Source: Polytrichum commune | Taxonomy: Eukaryota; Streptophyta; Polytrichopsida; Polytrichales; Polytrichaceae | Length of the DNA: 64,000 nucleotides | Direction of reading: 5' to 3' | Assembly (NCBI GenBank): GCA_950295325.1 | Contig: OX485805.1 | Span: forward strand, 21,687,501 to 21,751,500 | In this document: positions 27,701 to 37,801 of the stretch, one piece after another | Layout: each line of letters starts with the position of its first letter | How positions within the stretch are numbered: position 1 is the stretch's first letter | Notes under the pieces: model-generated | What the model was told of the DNA's origin: nothing | What the model saw: the letters and a program-made list of their open reading frames with translations, nothing else | Databases searched by the model: none | Made by a program: the position numbers and the translations under genes

Positions 27701-30397
27701 TGTTCTCAATATTGTAGTATAAACTTGACTTACATTTTCAGCAATGAACATGCGCAAGCCCAAAAGAGTGCAGAAGCGAAAGAAACCTGGCAACTTCTGA
27801 CCACTAGCCTATCCACCCTCCAGACAAAAGGTGGCAGTCAGTCAGAATATATAGCAAAAACAATCCACTACAACATTCCCCTATTTATTTAAATTTGAAC
27901 CAGGTTGGGCTTGAATCGTTAATTTTGTAATCTTAAATATAAGCAGAACTATTGGCTTTCATAACAACCCCTATTTTTAAACTGCGAAACTCATTCAGGG
28001 GCGTATGAGAGATCACCTGGAGACGATCCCAACACCACCAGAAATGATGAGTAAACAGGTCCTTTGATATCTCCACACTGTAAAATCAGATTTCTAAATT
28101 GTTCTGAGAAGACCTCTTCTCCATGGAGAGAGTACAGATAACACTCATTGCACACATTGTCAGCATTCAAACATTCAGCTCCTAGAAAGTCTTCTTTCGC
28201 TTGGCATTCAAATTTCTATAAGATAGGAGATGGACCATTTTGCACATAATTGACAATTTTGACATTTGACTGGAATCTGATACTCAATAGCATAGAAGTA
28301 ATTGGACTAACCCATTTAAGCGAAAGCGTTCACGCACATCAAGAAGATGTGGGGATGTAAAGAGACCGGTGTTGAAGCCAGACTCCCTCAAAATTCTCTC
28401 AGAAAATGCACACGTGGAGCCCTGCACCCACACTTATATTATGCCCTCAAGAACCAAACTACATATTTTATTTTATTAAACCTCGATCACAGGGCTGCAG
28501 GTCAGAAACAACATGCACAACTTCTGGCAACCTGAATTCCATCCCACTTTCATTAAACTGGATGAACTGATTACATACTTGTTCAGATTGAAAGTCCCAG
28601 TCATTAGTTTCACACTCTAACTACTATCAACAATTTTCTTAATTTTGATTATATCCCAAAACTACTTAAAAATTCATAAAACTGTGGAGACCATGTCACA
28701 AATAATAACCTGTGTGGTTCACACCTTTCCTTTTGTTCCTGCAACATGAAGCACCTTAAGCCGCGATAGAGGTTCCTCCAGCTCCAGTATCTGCAGCAAA
28801 CACCCTTCCCCACGTAATTAAGGAGCGTGGGCCTTATGTGATTACTTTCTTGATTAAACACCTATATTTGAGTGGAATATGACACCAAAGAGACATGTGT
28901 TACAATGAGATTCGCCTCTGTGCTCAATATACATTAACCATTCTAGGTTCAATTGAGAACAAAATTTGGGAGGGTCTATGCAATCACTTCAAGAAGTGGA
29001 GAATCATCACTTTGACCTCCTATAACCTTTGCATCTCAACTCCGATTCTAAAACATGCAATGACAATTTGCGTGATTCACAACTGCTACCCAGATGAGAC
29101 GATTCCTAATTTGATCCAATGGTCAAAAATGTCTCTGGAGTTGGAAGAGCCCACTTACCACACCATACATCACCCCAAAATTCTGACAGTAAAAAGAGTC
29201 ACATGGCTTAATTCGCCATAATAGATCTCTACACATACTTCAATAGTTGAGCTCAGCACTACCAATGCCAATCAAAATTTGCAAATTCGTGGAAAGTACT
29301 ATTCCACAACATACTTTCAACTTGCAATCAACTCAAAATACACTGCTACGGTGTGAAATTAATTGCAGTCACCACACACAACATTGGAAACATCTGACTC
29401 GTATAAGGGTTTAAGGGCAAAGCTTTAGGTCTAGTGAATTGGTGACTACAGCAAATTGATTAGAAAGGCATGGAAGATGAGAGCGTAATTCTATCTTTCC
29501 CAGAAAAATGTAGGTGAGATGAACTGAAACTCGGTAACTAGAGTTACGTGAGGCTCGAATTCAATTCATTCTGTACATACTTCACAGGCCATGGCAAGTT
29601 GAAATGTAGCTACACATAGCAACCCCAACAACTGAACGTGGACTTAACGCAATGTGGGCAGATTTCTGAGCAATACAGCATATATGATCTCTTCTCTCAC
29701 CTTGGGAGTTATGTCCACTAACCTTGAGGCATGTGCAAGAGACTGCAAATCTAGGTATATGGATTTGTCACTACTGCAAATTCTTGAGAGAGTTATGGAA
29801 GATGAGCGAACTGATAACCTTTCCAGAAAATGTAGCTGAGATAAAATGAAACTCGGAAACTTGCCTTATGTGAGGCTCTAATTCATTTCAGTATGTAGAT
29901 ATGGTCTCCTCTCTCAGCTTGGGAGGTATGTCTGACTAATTTTGAGGCATGTGAAAAGAGACTGAAAATGCATAGTTATCACACAACATTGGAAACATCT
30001 GACTCGTGTAAGGGTTTAAGCACAAGGGTTTAGGTATAGTGAACTTGTCACTGCTGCAAATTGATTAGAGAGCCATGAAAGATGAGAGGGAAATGTGAAC
30101 CTCTTTAGCAAAAATATAGCTGAGAAGAATTGAAACTCGAAAACTTGAGTAACGTGAGGCTCTCTCTAATTTGATTCAATTTGTACATACTTCACAAATT
30201 GAAATGTGAAATGTGAAACTCACCTTGAGGCATGTGAAAAGAGACTGAAAATGCAAAGTCCAATTCTGCATCCCGGTGACAGGGTCACGTGGTGGCGCGT
30301 CAGCCAATGGTGTGATGAGCTTGTTCATCGCAGCGATGGCATCCTCATAAGACCGACTCTCACCTTGCGAGGATGCCAAAATCTCTGAATCCGCCAT
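21751..30397 (-). CDS. FPGS: Folylpolyglutamate synthase (15 exons)
   Basis: FPGS adds gamma-linked glutamates to folates using ATP, retaining them in cytosol and organelles. Exons (5' to 3'): 30397-30224, 28790-28725, 28421-28312, 28077-28017, 27808-27734, 27410-27354, 27117-27057, 26518-26472, 26220-26143, 25726-25562, 25038-24772, 24248-24170, 23739-23581, 22282-22083, 21810-21751. Phases agree and give about 552 aa, normal for plants. Landmarks: [14 protein letters not shown] near the N-terminus; P-loop VAGTKGKGST split across exons 2/3; [69 protein letters not shown]-terminal [18 protein letters not shown]. Exon 5 may start 12 nt later (27796). Met at 30397 is preferred; an upstream in-frame Met (30445) would translate the GA tract. 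Intron 13 holds a dispersed-repeat copy and a hairpin. Confidence 0.92.
22383..22712 (+). repeat. Dispersed repeat family B, copy 1 (FPGS intron)
   Basis: About 330 bp with landmarks TATAGGTGAATGCATG, GGGTATCA, CCAATACCATCCTACT, TATGAAG(A/G)TTCTTG(C/G)ATGGTATATAG and ACCCATACCCTA. Diverged copies lie at ~60650-60995 (same orientation) and ~61445-61720 (opposite orientation), inside MurC introns. It has no coding capacity and is probably a non-autonomous element. Confidence 0.8.
23231..23337. repeat. Short tandem repeat followed by an 18-bp-stem hairpin
   Basis: Three ~17-bp copies of a CATTCTATAYCAGTTA unit (23231-23280) lead into an inverted repeat at about 23284-23337. The arms are GAGGGTCAAACTCATTTG and its complement with one extra base, and the loop is about 17 nt. 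It lies in an intron of FPGS. Function is unknown. Confidence 0.75.
28850..29160 (+). repeat. Dispersed repeat family A, copy 1 (FPGS intron 1)
   Basis: About 300 bp with landmarks CACCTATATTTGAGTGG, AGACATGTGTT, GTGCTCAA, CCATTCTAGG, GGGAGGG(T/C)CTA, CACTTTGACCTC and TGGAGTT(G/T)GAAG. Related copies lie at ~50930-51240 (CRR3-like gene intron 2) and ~58130-58410 (MurC intron 3). All three are in + orientation. No ORF is conserved between copies. Confidence 0.75.
29370..30260. repeat. Tandem duplications reaching into the end of FPGS exon 1
   Basis: Intron 1 next to exon 1 carries two or three diverged copies of a ~220-300-bp unit. Shared landmarks: ACATTGGAAACATCTGACTC, AAGGGTTTA, GATGAG, GAAACTCG, ACGTGAGGCTC and GTACATACTTCACA. 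The unit includes the last ~30 bases of FPGS exon 1: TTGAGGCATGTG with its flank recurs at ~29722 and ~29944. The copy at ~29722 keeps, on the sense strand, a TTTGCAG acceptor-like and a CAAG/GTTAGT donor-like context. Confidence 0.75.
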
Positions 30398-30410
30398 CTT
30401 CCTCAACTCT

Positions 30411-30434
30411 ATCTCTCTCTCTCTCTCTCTCTCC
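30411..30434. repeat. (CT)n / (GA)n tract in the FPGS leader
   Basis: A run of CT dinucleotides on the plus strand, so GA on the FPGS sense strand, lies immediately upstream of the chosen start codon. The in-frame upstream Met at 30445 reads through it as repeated Glu-Arg, which argues that this is 5' UTR rather than coding sequence. Confidence 0.85.
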
Positions 30435-30789
30435 AACCACTCCACTCAACTCAACTCTCTCAACCACCAAATCCCTCCCTCCCACCCAAGTCTCCCAAAA
30501 AACTGTACAATTTTGGAGGCCCTGAACTTAACCCTCCCTACCCGAGAACCGGAAGAATTCCTTGATAGGACAACCACTAATTTCGTGCCCCACCCAAAAT
30601 GCTGAACCCAGAAACACGATGGTGTCAAGCTTGAACTAACAAGTTACACCAAAAAATATATTAGCCCGAAGGCAAACCCATCAGAATTTTTTGGGGAGCA
30701 ATATTTTGTGAGGGATCTGCGGGGACGTTTGCAAGCCACCGGGAATATTCCCTACGAGATGCGTGTAAGCAATTGATCCCCTTGCATAA

Positions 30790-32060
30790 TCAACATCTTG
30801 TGGGATCAATCTCTTCGGGGGGACGTTAAATACCCCACGAACTTTTCCGGAGAGGTAGATTCGGGCAGGGGCAGCCGCCCAGAGAGAAATCAAAAAAAAA
30901 ATTGACCCGACCGAAAACTTCTGTTCGCCTGCCCGATTTCGAAAAAATCATTGTCCTTGCATTTTTGAAGGTCACTTATCCACAAATCCCATATTGAGTG
31001 CATTTCATTTTTGAGGTCCAAAATCCAATATATATGTTCACTTTCATTGAGTAAATAAGCAATTGCATGGGATTTCATTGTCAGAGTGAAATTGGCAATA
31101 AGATATGCAATTAATTTGGAAATAAAAATAATACAAAACCCTCACTAGCACTAAGGTTATAATGTTTGTGACTTACCATTGAAAGGGTCTTTGTCATTCT
31201 TAAAATAAAACTAAATTTTACTGTTTCTTTTTTAGTATGTTAAATATCATAGGCTAGTTAATACCTTCTACATTCACAAAGTATGCATATGCATTACGCA
31301 ATTAATCAAGCCTAATTAAATATAAAATGTACTTATTATAATTAATCATAATTTACTGGAATTAATTCCAATAAAAATATTTTATATTTAACTGGGCTTA
31401 ATTTGGTAAGCATATTTACTGGATTAATTCCAGTAAATCATGATTAATCCAGTAAGTACATTTTATAATTAATTAGGCTGGATTAATTTGGTAAGCATAT
31501 TTCTGATTAAATTGGTATTAATTAGAATTAATTAAATTCAATCACATTTAATTAGTTTAAATGCATATGAATACTTTGTGAAAGAAGAAGGTATTAACTA
31601 GACTATGATATTTAACACACTAAAAATAAAACAGCCTAATTTAGCTCCACTTTAAGATTGACAAAGACCCTTTCAATGGTAAGTCACAAAAATTATAACC
31701 TCAATGCTAGTGAGGGTTTTGTATTATATTTTACTTCCAAGTTAATCACAGGCCTCATTGACAATTTTACTTTGATATTGAAGTCCCAGTTGATTGCTTA
31801 TTTACTTAATGAAAGTGAACATATATATTGGATTTTGGACCTTGAAAGTGAAGTGCACTTAATATGGGATTTGTGGATAAGTGGCCTTCAAGAATGCAAG
31901 GGCAATGGTTTTTTTGAAGTCGGGCAGGCAGGCATAAGCTTTCAGTCAAGTCCAAAAAAATTGGATTTCTATGTGACAGCTGCCCTTGCCCACATCTATT
32001 TCCCCCAAAAAGTACGTGGAGGGTGTTTAACATCCCCCATCTCTTCATCATCCACAAGGA
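30790..32060. repeat. ~1.27-kb long inverted repeat (foldback hairpin)
   Basis: The two halves are diverged reverse complements almost to the centre at ~31400. Matching pairs: ~31020-31050 with ~31811-31840; ~31155-31197 with ~31659-31700; ~31220-31293 with ~31571-31634; ~31308-31370 with ~31420-31482; and the outer ~30830-30880 with ~31975-32030. Each arm contains an open frame for the same peptide, IAYLLNESEHIYWILDL and onward: minus strand 30890-31078, plus strand 31658-32206. The ancestral fragment was therefore probably coding before it was duplicated in inverted orientation. It lies ~0.4 kb upstream of the FPGS start. Confidence 0.88.
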
Positions 32061-32065
32061 CTGTA

Positions 32066-33820
32066 CACACGAATTACAAATCTAGGCCCATTGTAGATCT
32101 CGCAAATCTTCAATATCCTATGGTTGAATTACATGCAACCATTCACATGGAGGTGGGCCGCTGGGGAGGGAGTTCATGGTGCATCCCAAGGATGATACCA
32201 ACTTGAGGGCCACTTCAACACACGAGACTGAAGGCCCATGACCATTGCATTCTAAGATCTCTCATTGGTCGAAAAGGGCCAAACCAACCAAGTTCACTTC
32301 ACATTAGAAGGTGAAGCTCTAAGGGCCCGTAGAAATTATCATGGACAGAAGGTCTACATGGATCTTTATGTGGCATATTATAAATGAAGTTTTATGGTCT
32401 ATTGGAATTTGTGCCAATCCCACTTTCAAGAGGTAAGCTTGACGTAAATTCCAGTTGACCATGTCAAATTCTACAAAAAATGGTTTTTCCATTTCTTATG
32501 ATACAATTCTTTGAATAAGAGTCAAGGGCTCTCACAATCACATGGGTCATAGTCCTTGGCTCATGTGTGAAGTGGCCCTAGGTACTACTATGGTATCCTA
32601 TTTGTTTCAACCTAAATAAATAAATTTAAATTTAAAAATCATATAGATCACAACCAAACTTACATAAAATCACTCAACTCTTTGTTGTGGGTTTGTGGGT
32701 TTAGGCATTTCTCAAGCATACTAACCCTTATATTCTAAGAACAACCAAGAATTCTACATACTCAAGTTGTCCAACCGGTAATTGTAGCATGCAAGCTAGA
32801 CACTAACTAGGTATACATGGGCCGATTTGTTTCTATTAGCAGTGTATCACCATTGTCATGGTGAGGTTGATAAGCCCTTCCAGTTCTTGAAAACTATGTT
32901 ATTCTTTGCCACTGACCTCATTGCAAAAGGGAACACGACGGAGGTGCTTAGTAATTTTATGTAACGTAGATGATGATTAAACTATCACTTTAAGCATTAA
33001 GCATCAAGCTATAATTTTCAAGGATGTCACAATGCGACCATCTATTGAATGGGACATTTAAAGAGCCAAAATAATGACCATGAGACATAAAATACATTTA
33101 TGATTAACATGAGGACTTGAGATGGGTGCCTTTATTTTGAGTTAGGCTAGTGAAGGTCATATGATTCTTTATCGAGAGCCAATTATTGCAATGTTCATTT
33201 TGTCCACTAACGAACTCCTTAACTCTCAATAATCTTTTGGAGGACTAGCACATTAAACACACTGGCAATTTTTATCCCTTAAACACGCTAGCATTTTTTT
33301 AGCCAAAACTAGATCAAAGGAAGGCTATCATGTGTTGACTCCTTTTAGCAATACTGAGGAGTCATAAAGATATTGGAATTGTATAGATGTAGCAAGCATA
33401 AAGTCTAGCAAATTTGTGATTTTGTTTTACTTGTGTGTTATATTCTAAGTAACTTAGCAAGTATATGCAAGATGGCTGCCTTTGGGCATTTTGGGACATT
33501 GTTTTCAAATAGAGAAAAAGAGAAGTTGCCTATCAAATCATGGAGACAACCTAACCCAAAAGTATTGAAAATAATAAGTATGATGAAGCCAACAAATAAA
33601 AATAAAGTCATTTGAGTTTGATGTCATCTTTGTTTTAAACCTTGCCATGAGGCAACCCTAGAAACTTGTGCAATTTAATTTTGTATTCAATTTTTTTTTA
33701 ATTTGAGGATCCCAACTCAAAATGGATGATTGAGATGTATGCTCATATGTTCTCTCTTGTCTCTCTGCCCATTACTTCATATTTTGTAGAGTTTCTAATC
33801 GCAATTCTTTTTGGTGTCTA
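32066..33820. other. Intergenic, no gene seen
   Basis: AT-rich sequence between the long inverted repeat and the MITE. I find no ORF with recognisable similarity and no repeat that I can delimit. Confidence 0.5.
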
Positions 33821-34275
33821 TCATAGCTCTCTAGCAGCTTGGGCACCCTTATGTCTAATAATTAATTTAAGTTCAAAAGTAAGTTAGGCAACCCAAAAAA
33901 TAATATTCTAAAATTGAGCATACACAAAAAGTTATTTAAGATAAGTTAGACATTCATCCAAGTCATTTCTATGATTCATGGATGGTTTTCCTAATTTCAT
34001 CTATGGTGGCTACGATCAACCTAAACACTTGTGGAGCAAATTCATGCTTGTATTGTTTTTAGACCTTGAGTGAAATTGATGTTGTATGAAGACACTATTG
34101 AAATCATTTGATGCTACTTTGTTGGATTCCAATGAATGTTACTTGCATTATTATGATTTTAGGCACTCTTTGAATGTTATTTTTATTTTTTGGACACTCA
34201 AAGAATTTTATTTTTCATAAATTTAGGCACCTTTAAAATTAATTATTTTCTACCCAAGCTGCTAGAGAGCTATGG
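33821..34275. mobile_element. 455-bp inverted-repeat MITE flanked by TA
   Basis: Terminal inverted repeats of about 22 bp: CATAGCTCTCTAGCAGCTTG begins at 33822, and its reverse complement ends at 34274. Partial complementarity continues inward (TAATTAATTT against AAATTAATTA). A TA lies just outside each end (33819-33820 and 34276-34277), as expected for Tc1/mariner-type MITEs. There is no coding capacity. The large retrotransposon begins only 5-7 bp further right. Confidence 0.7.
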
Positions 34276-34281
34276 TATTCT
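34273..34281. repeat. Target-site duplication, left copy
   Basis: TGGTATTCT next to the 3' tail of the retrotransposon. The identical 9-mer is at 47112-47120 beyond the 5' end. Together they define the insertion. Confidence 0.65.
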
Positions 34282-34282
34282 T

Positions 34283-34329
34283 AACAACAACAACAATAAT
34301 AATAACAACTTCGGTCTCTGAACGAGACC
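34283..34329 (-). other. Retrotransposon 3' terminus: stem-loop plus (TTG/TTA)n tail
   Basis: On the sense strand, GGTCTC-GTTCA-GAGACC (plus 34313-34329) forms a 6-bp stem with a 5-nt loop. A GTTGTTATTATTATTGTTG-type microsatellite follows to the insertion boundary. In several LINE families the RT recognises a 3'-terminal stem-loop followed by short tandem repeats. That role here is inferred. Confidence 0.7.
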
Positions 34330-34793
34330 AACGTGAATTAAGTGTCTGTTCGATCTACCTTCAATCCCAAGCCCACAGGACAGAGGTATGAAGGAGAAGA
34401 TCTACTCCCCCCTTTCGAGAGTAGACACTTTAGACACAAGAAACCAGTAATGTAAACTACGCCTAATATAATACCCCTTGCCCCTTACCCTAACTTTTAA
34501 GTTATGAGTTATGGGGGGTCTGGATTTTGGGGGAGTGGTTGGTGGTTTTCAATTCTCCTTTTATGGAGGAGAATAGACATAGCATATTGTATTGCAATGG
34601 TGTTAATATTTTTGAAAGTATTTTTGATGGTGGCCATAGGTATTTTGAAGTTGGTCTCTAGTGCTTTCATAGATGGGATGTGGGCAGTCGCTCTGGCACC
34701 AGCAGTGATGACAATAAGTGGTTCGATTTTCCATCCTTTGGAAGCAATGCTAGCAATTAGTGGGCTGTATTTGTTATTTTTTGCTTCAATTGC

Positions 34794-35381
34794 TTATGGG
34801 GAGAATCTGTCATTGCAGTATGTGAATTCAATGAATTGTATGGTAAGGTTAGGGTCGACATTGCTGGGAGGGGCATTTTGATATGGTAGTCCTTTAACAC
34901 AAAGGATATCATGTCTAAATCTTGCGTTGCAGTGACATCTTTGTGTACTACATGTGCAGGGGAGTAGCCAATTGGGGACTGTGTTTTCTTGGGGATTGTT
35001 ATTGAAGGTGCCAGCATTCATGAGAGTAAAGCATCGGGATTTTTCTGATGAGATTAGGAGCTTCCTAATTTCTCCGACTGCTTTGTTATGTCTTTTAACT
35101 CTAAGTGAGTGTATATGTTGGTGTTTACATGTAAGTAATACATGTATCCATGTATCTAGTTCATTTGAGTTGCAAATGGGGCACGTGATAGTGGGAAATC
35201 TTTGGTGGCCCAAAAACATTTGTTTTCTCGCATTACCCATGTAGGTTCCTGTGCGGAATTTGATGAGGCATGATTTTTGTTTGTCGGTGATAGCGGGATT
35301 TGTCCAGAATTCGTTCGACAACTCGTTGTCTATATCTATGTTTTCTGTCCATTTACGGGTGTTAGGGGTTTGTGTGGCCAT
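34794..35381 (-). pseudogene. ORF2 C-terminal segment with zinc-finger motif
   Basis: A 195-codon open segment in a frame shifted by -1 from the RNase H segment; the break lies near 35387-35430 beside A-rich runs. It contains FRTGTYMGNARKQ, then CPICNSNE..TWIHVLLTC, the CxxC...HxxxxC finger usually found at the C-terminus of LINE ORF2 proteins after RNase H. A second Cys/His cluster (CTCSTQRCHC) follows. This is the 3' end of the ORF2 coding region. Confidence 0.75.
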
Positions 35382-35386
35382 GATTG

Positions 35387-36430
35387 CTAGGTTCGTTTCC
35401 CTATCATATTTTTTAATTTTTTTTCTAGGAATCTAACTGGGCCTTTGTCCGGAACGTCTTCCATCGAGGCCCATACGTCTTTTTGGTAATAGTAAGGGGT
35501 GGCGTGGGCATGTTCGTATGGGTGGGCGGCAATTCTGTGCTCTAATTCTAATCCTTCTTTTGCTAGTTTGTCTGCTTTTTCATTGCCGTCAATGTTGACG
35601 TGTGCTCTAACTTTGTATAGTGTAATTGGTTGTGTCATTTTTTGAAGAATTTTTACCATGGAGGCTAGTGTGGTTTGGTCTGGGTGACTATTATGAAGTG
35701 TGGGGTGTTTAATTTGAGTGTTAAGTAGGTATAATACATTTAGACTGTCTGTAAATATGAATGCGGGTTCATTGGGATATTGTGTGTTGATAATGCTTAG
35801 TGTTTCGTGTATAGCAATCATTTCTGCTCGTAATATGTTTTGATGTCCATGTAATCTATTGGCGATGTTTAGCCCTTTGGGGCTGTAGATACCGTATCCA
35901 GCTCTTTCTTTTCTCCATTCCCCAGGGGCTATTTCTTTGGGTTTCATAAAGGAGCCATCAGTGTAGTAGCTGAATTGGGGGTGGAATTTTAGTGGTAGGT
36001 TTGTTTGGTAGTTTGGGAGTTGTGGGGTGGGGATGTTATAGTTTGGGGGTATATTTGGGTAGTTTGATTTAGACCATTTTTTACTAGAGTTCACTGTGAT
36101 GTTTGAAGGGGTGGGTGGTGCAATTTGGGTGCGGCTTTGTAATATTTGGAGATTGTCTGCTATATCCTTTAGTAATTTCATTTGTTCATAGGTGCCTATG
36201 TTATTGTTTTGGTGGTGGATACAAAATATTTGTAGGGTAGACGGTTCTTTTCTTGTAATATTGAGTTCGGGAGGTATTGTGGGTTCTTCATATGCAATCG
36301 TATCGGCTGCAAAGTGGGCAATGATGTGTGTGTCCAGGAATGGACCTATGTGCGGGTTTGGGTTTTTGTACCAGTCGGTATCCGGAGATATAAGTATAGT
36401 GATTGTATATGGATCATTTTGGGCCGCCAT
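35387..36430 (-). pseudogene. ORF2 segment: RNase H domain
   Basis: A 347-codon open segment. RNase H lies at about 35545-35970: YYTDGSFM (first Asp), RAEMIAIHETL (Glu), FIFTDSLNVLYLL (second Asp), KVRAHVNIDGNEKADKLA (His plus fourth Asp). All four acidic catalytic positions and the mobile-loop His are present, which fits the bacterial/eukaryotic-like RNase H of I-group LINEs rather than the archaeal-like type of plant L1. The N-terminal ~110 codons belong to the preceding linker region, because the frame is continuous across the stop at 36563. Confidence 0.85.
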
Positions 36431-36700
36431 GCGAGCCCAGTGAATGGCTTGTTGTAAGTCTGTTGCGTTGTGGGGGTGAGCGTATCCTATTCCTTTCCAT
36501 TTGTGGTCAAATGCTTTCCCTAAGGATCCAAATATTATGTCACGCGAGAATGGCGAGTAGAATTAGATGAGTTGCGTGGGGCATGTCACTGGGGATGAGA
36601 AGTATGACTGGTTGATATTGAATGTGGTTATTAGGAGATCTAATATTGGGGTTGGTATTGTGTATTGGGCACGTTTGAGTGGGTCATTTTTCGGGATTCG
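36340..36700 (-). pseudogene. ORF2 linker: possible degenerate methyltransferase-like segment
   Basis: Across the stop at 36563-36565 one frame reads SYFSSPVTCP, then RDIIFGSLGKAF, KWKGIGYAHPHN, AIHWARMAAQNDP and ILISPDTDW. The order (FGSxGxAF, W-x-G-x-G-Y-A-x-P, a helix, a hydrophobic strand ending PDxxW) resembles N6-adenine methyltransferase-like domains known from some retroelements, but the catalytic (N/D)PP(Y/F/W) is AHPH here. I see only the pattern. A conserved structural domain of other function is equally possible. Confidence 0.3.
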
Positions 36701-36799
36701 GTATTTGTATCTTTGATATAACCAAACAATTTCGGTTTCGAAAGATTGGGTGGGCGGTTCTAGACCATGTGTGGTATTTTTTGCCAATTGGTATTGTTT

Positions 36800-37660
36800 C
36801 TATAACCACATTAGTCTGGTTTTCGGGATGGTGATGAGGTGCCTACCATTATCTTCGTATATGTGAGCGACGTCAAATTGTATTTGGATAGTATTGGAGT
36901 TGGTTTCGATGTCATTTTCTGGGTTACATTCATTAATAGAGATATGTGCTAGTGGGATTATTGTGGTAGGTATGACATATCTCGTGTCTCTTTGTTGTTC
37001 TGTGGAGAAGTAAGCATTAATAATGTTTGAGAAGTGTTTGTGTTGTCTTTCCGTGTAGTAGTGGGTAAGTAGGACGGTATTGTGGTTGCATGTGTTGGCA
37101 TCGCAATAGGGGTATAGGTCCCTTGGAGTTTGCCATTTGTTGTATGTGTGGTTATTTGTTGTAGTCCATTGACATAGGTATGACGTGACTGTTCTTTTTA
37201 TTCCGTTATGGTCGGTAGATTGTTTTTGTTTGTGATCAAGTATTTTGTATATGGGATATTGTCGGGGGTCCTTAAGTATGTTGTTGGGAGGAGGGGGTAG
37301 AGGGGGGATGGGAGGGTTTGTGGGGTGTATGGGGGAAGTCGGTAGGTGAGGTAGAATGTTGTGGTGTCTTAGTATATATTTGTCTTTGAGGGATCTGGGT
37401 GGATGGTGTCGTTGGCATGGTAGGGGGCATTCGTGATTACAGAGAGGTTGGCAAAATAGTTGATTAGCGATGTTTAGTGCACTTTGGGTGAGTTTGGAAG
37501 GGGTGGAGTGGTAGATTTTGAATTCATCTAGGTTCATTAGTGTGGTGCCATTAGGCATGGTAATTTGGTCTAGTGTTGTTATATTATATATGAGCAATTT
37601 GTGTAATAGTTTAAGTGAGGTGTTGGGATTTAAACCCTGTAGCATTTGTGCTTCTTGCAT
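36800..37660 (-). pseudogene. ORF2 segment between RT and RNase H: chromodomain-like
   Basis: A 286-codon open segment in the RT/RNase H frame, bounded by a TGA (37661-37663) and a TAG (36800-36802). Its middle contains YPIYKILDHK, then SYLCQW, then NKWQTPRDL. This spacing matches the chromodomain pattern Y-x-V-E-x-I-L-D, then Y-L-V-K-W, then W-E-P-x-x-x-L, with aromatic cage positions Tyr, Trp, Trp. A proline-rich linker precedes it, and a Cys cluster (CQPLCNHECPLPC) lies further upstream. Chromodomains are well known in LTR chromoviruses; between RT and RNase H of a LINE one would be unusual. Confidence 0.5.
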
Positions 37661-37801
37661 TCACGCGTTTTCGAGTGGGGATGGATGTAGGAGGAAGTTG
37701 TTTATTGTACTTTTAAGGTGGACTCCGGCTTCATGCTTGAGCAGGAATAATGTTCTAGTGATAGGTGATCTAACACAGTGGTGGTATTTAATACGGGTAA
37801 T

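Noticed and set aside
30398..30445. Upstream in-frame Met as the FPGS start
   Set aside because: It only adds a translation of the GA tract (Glu-Arg repeats). The Met at 30397 begins the normal-looking N-terminus.
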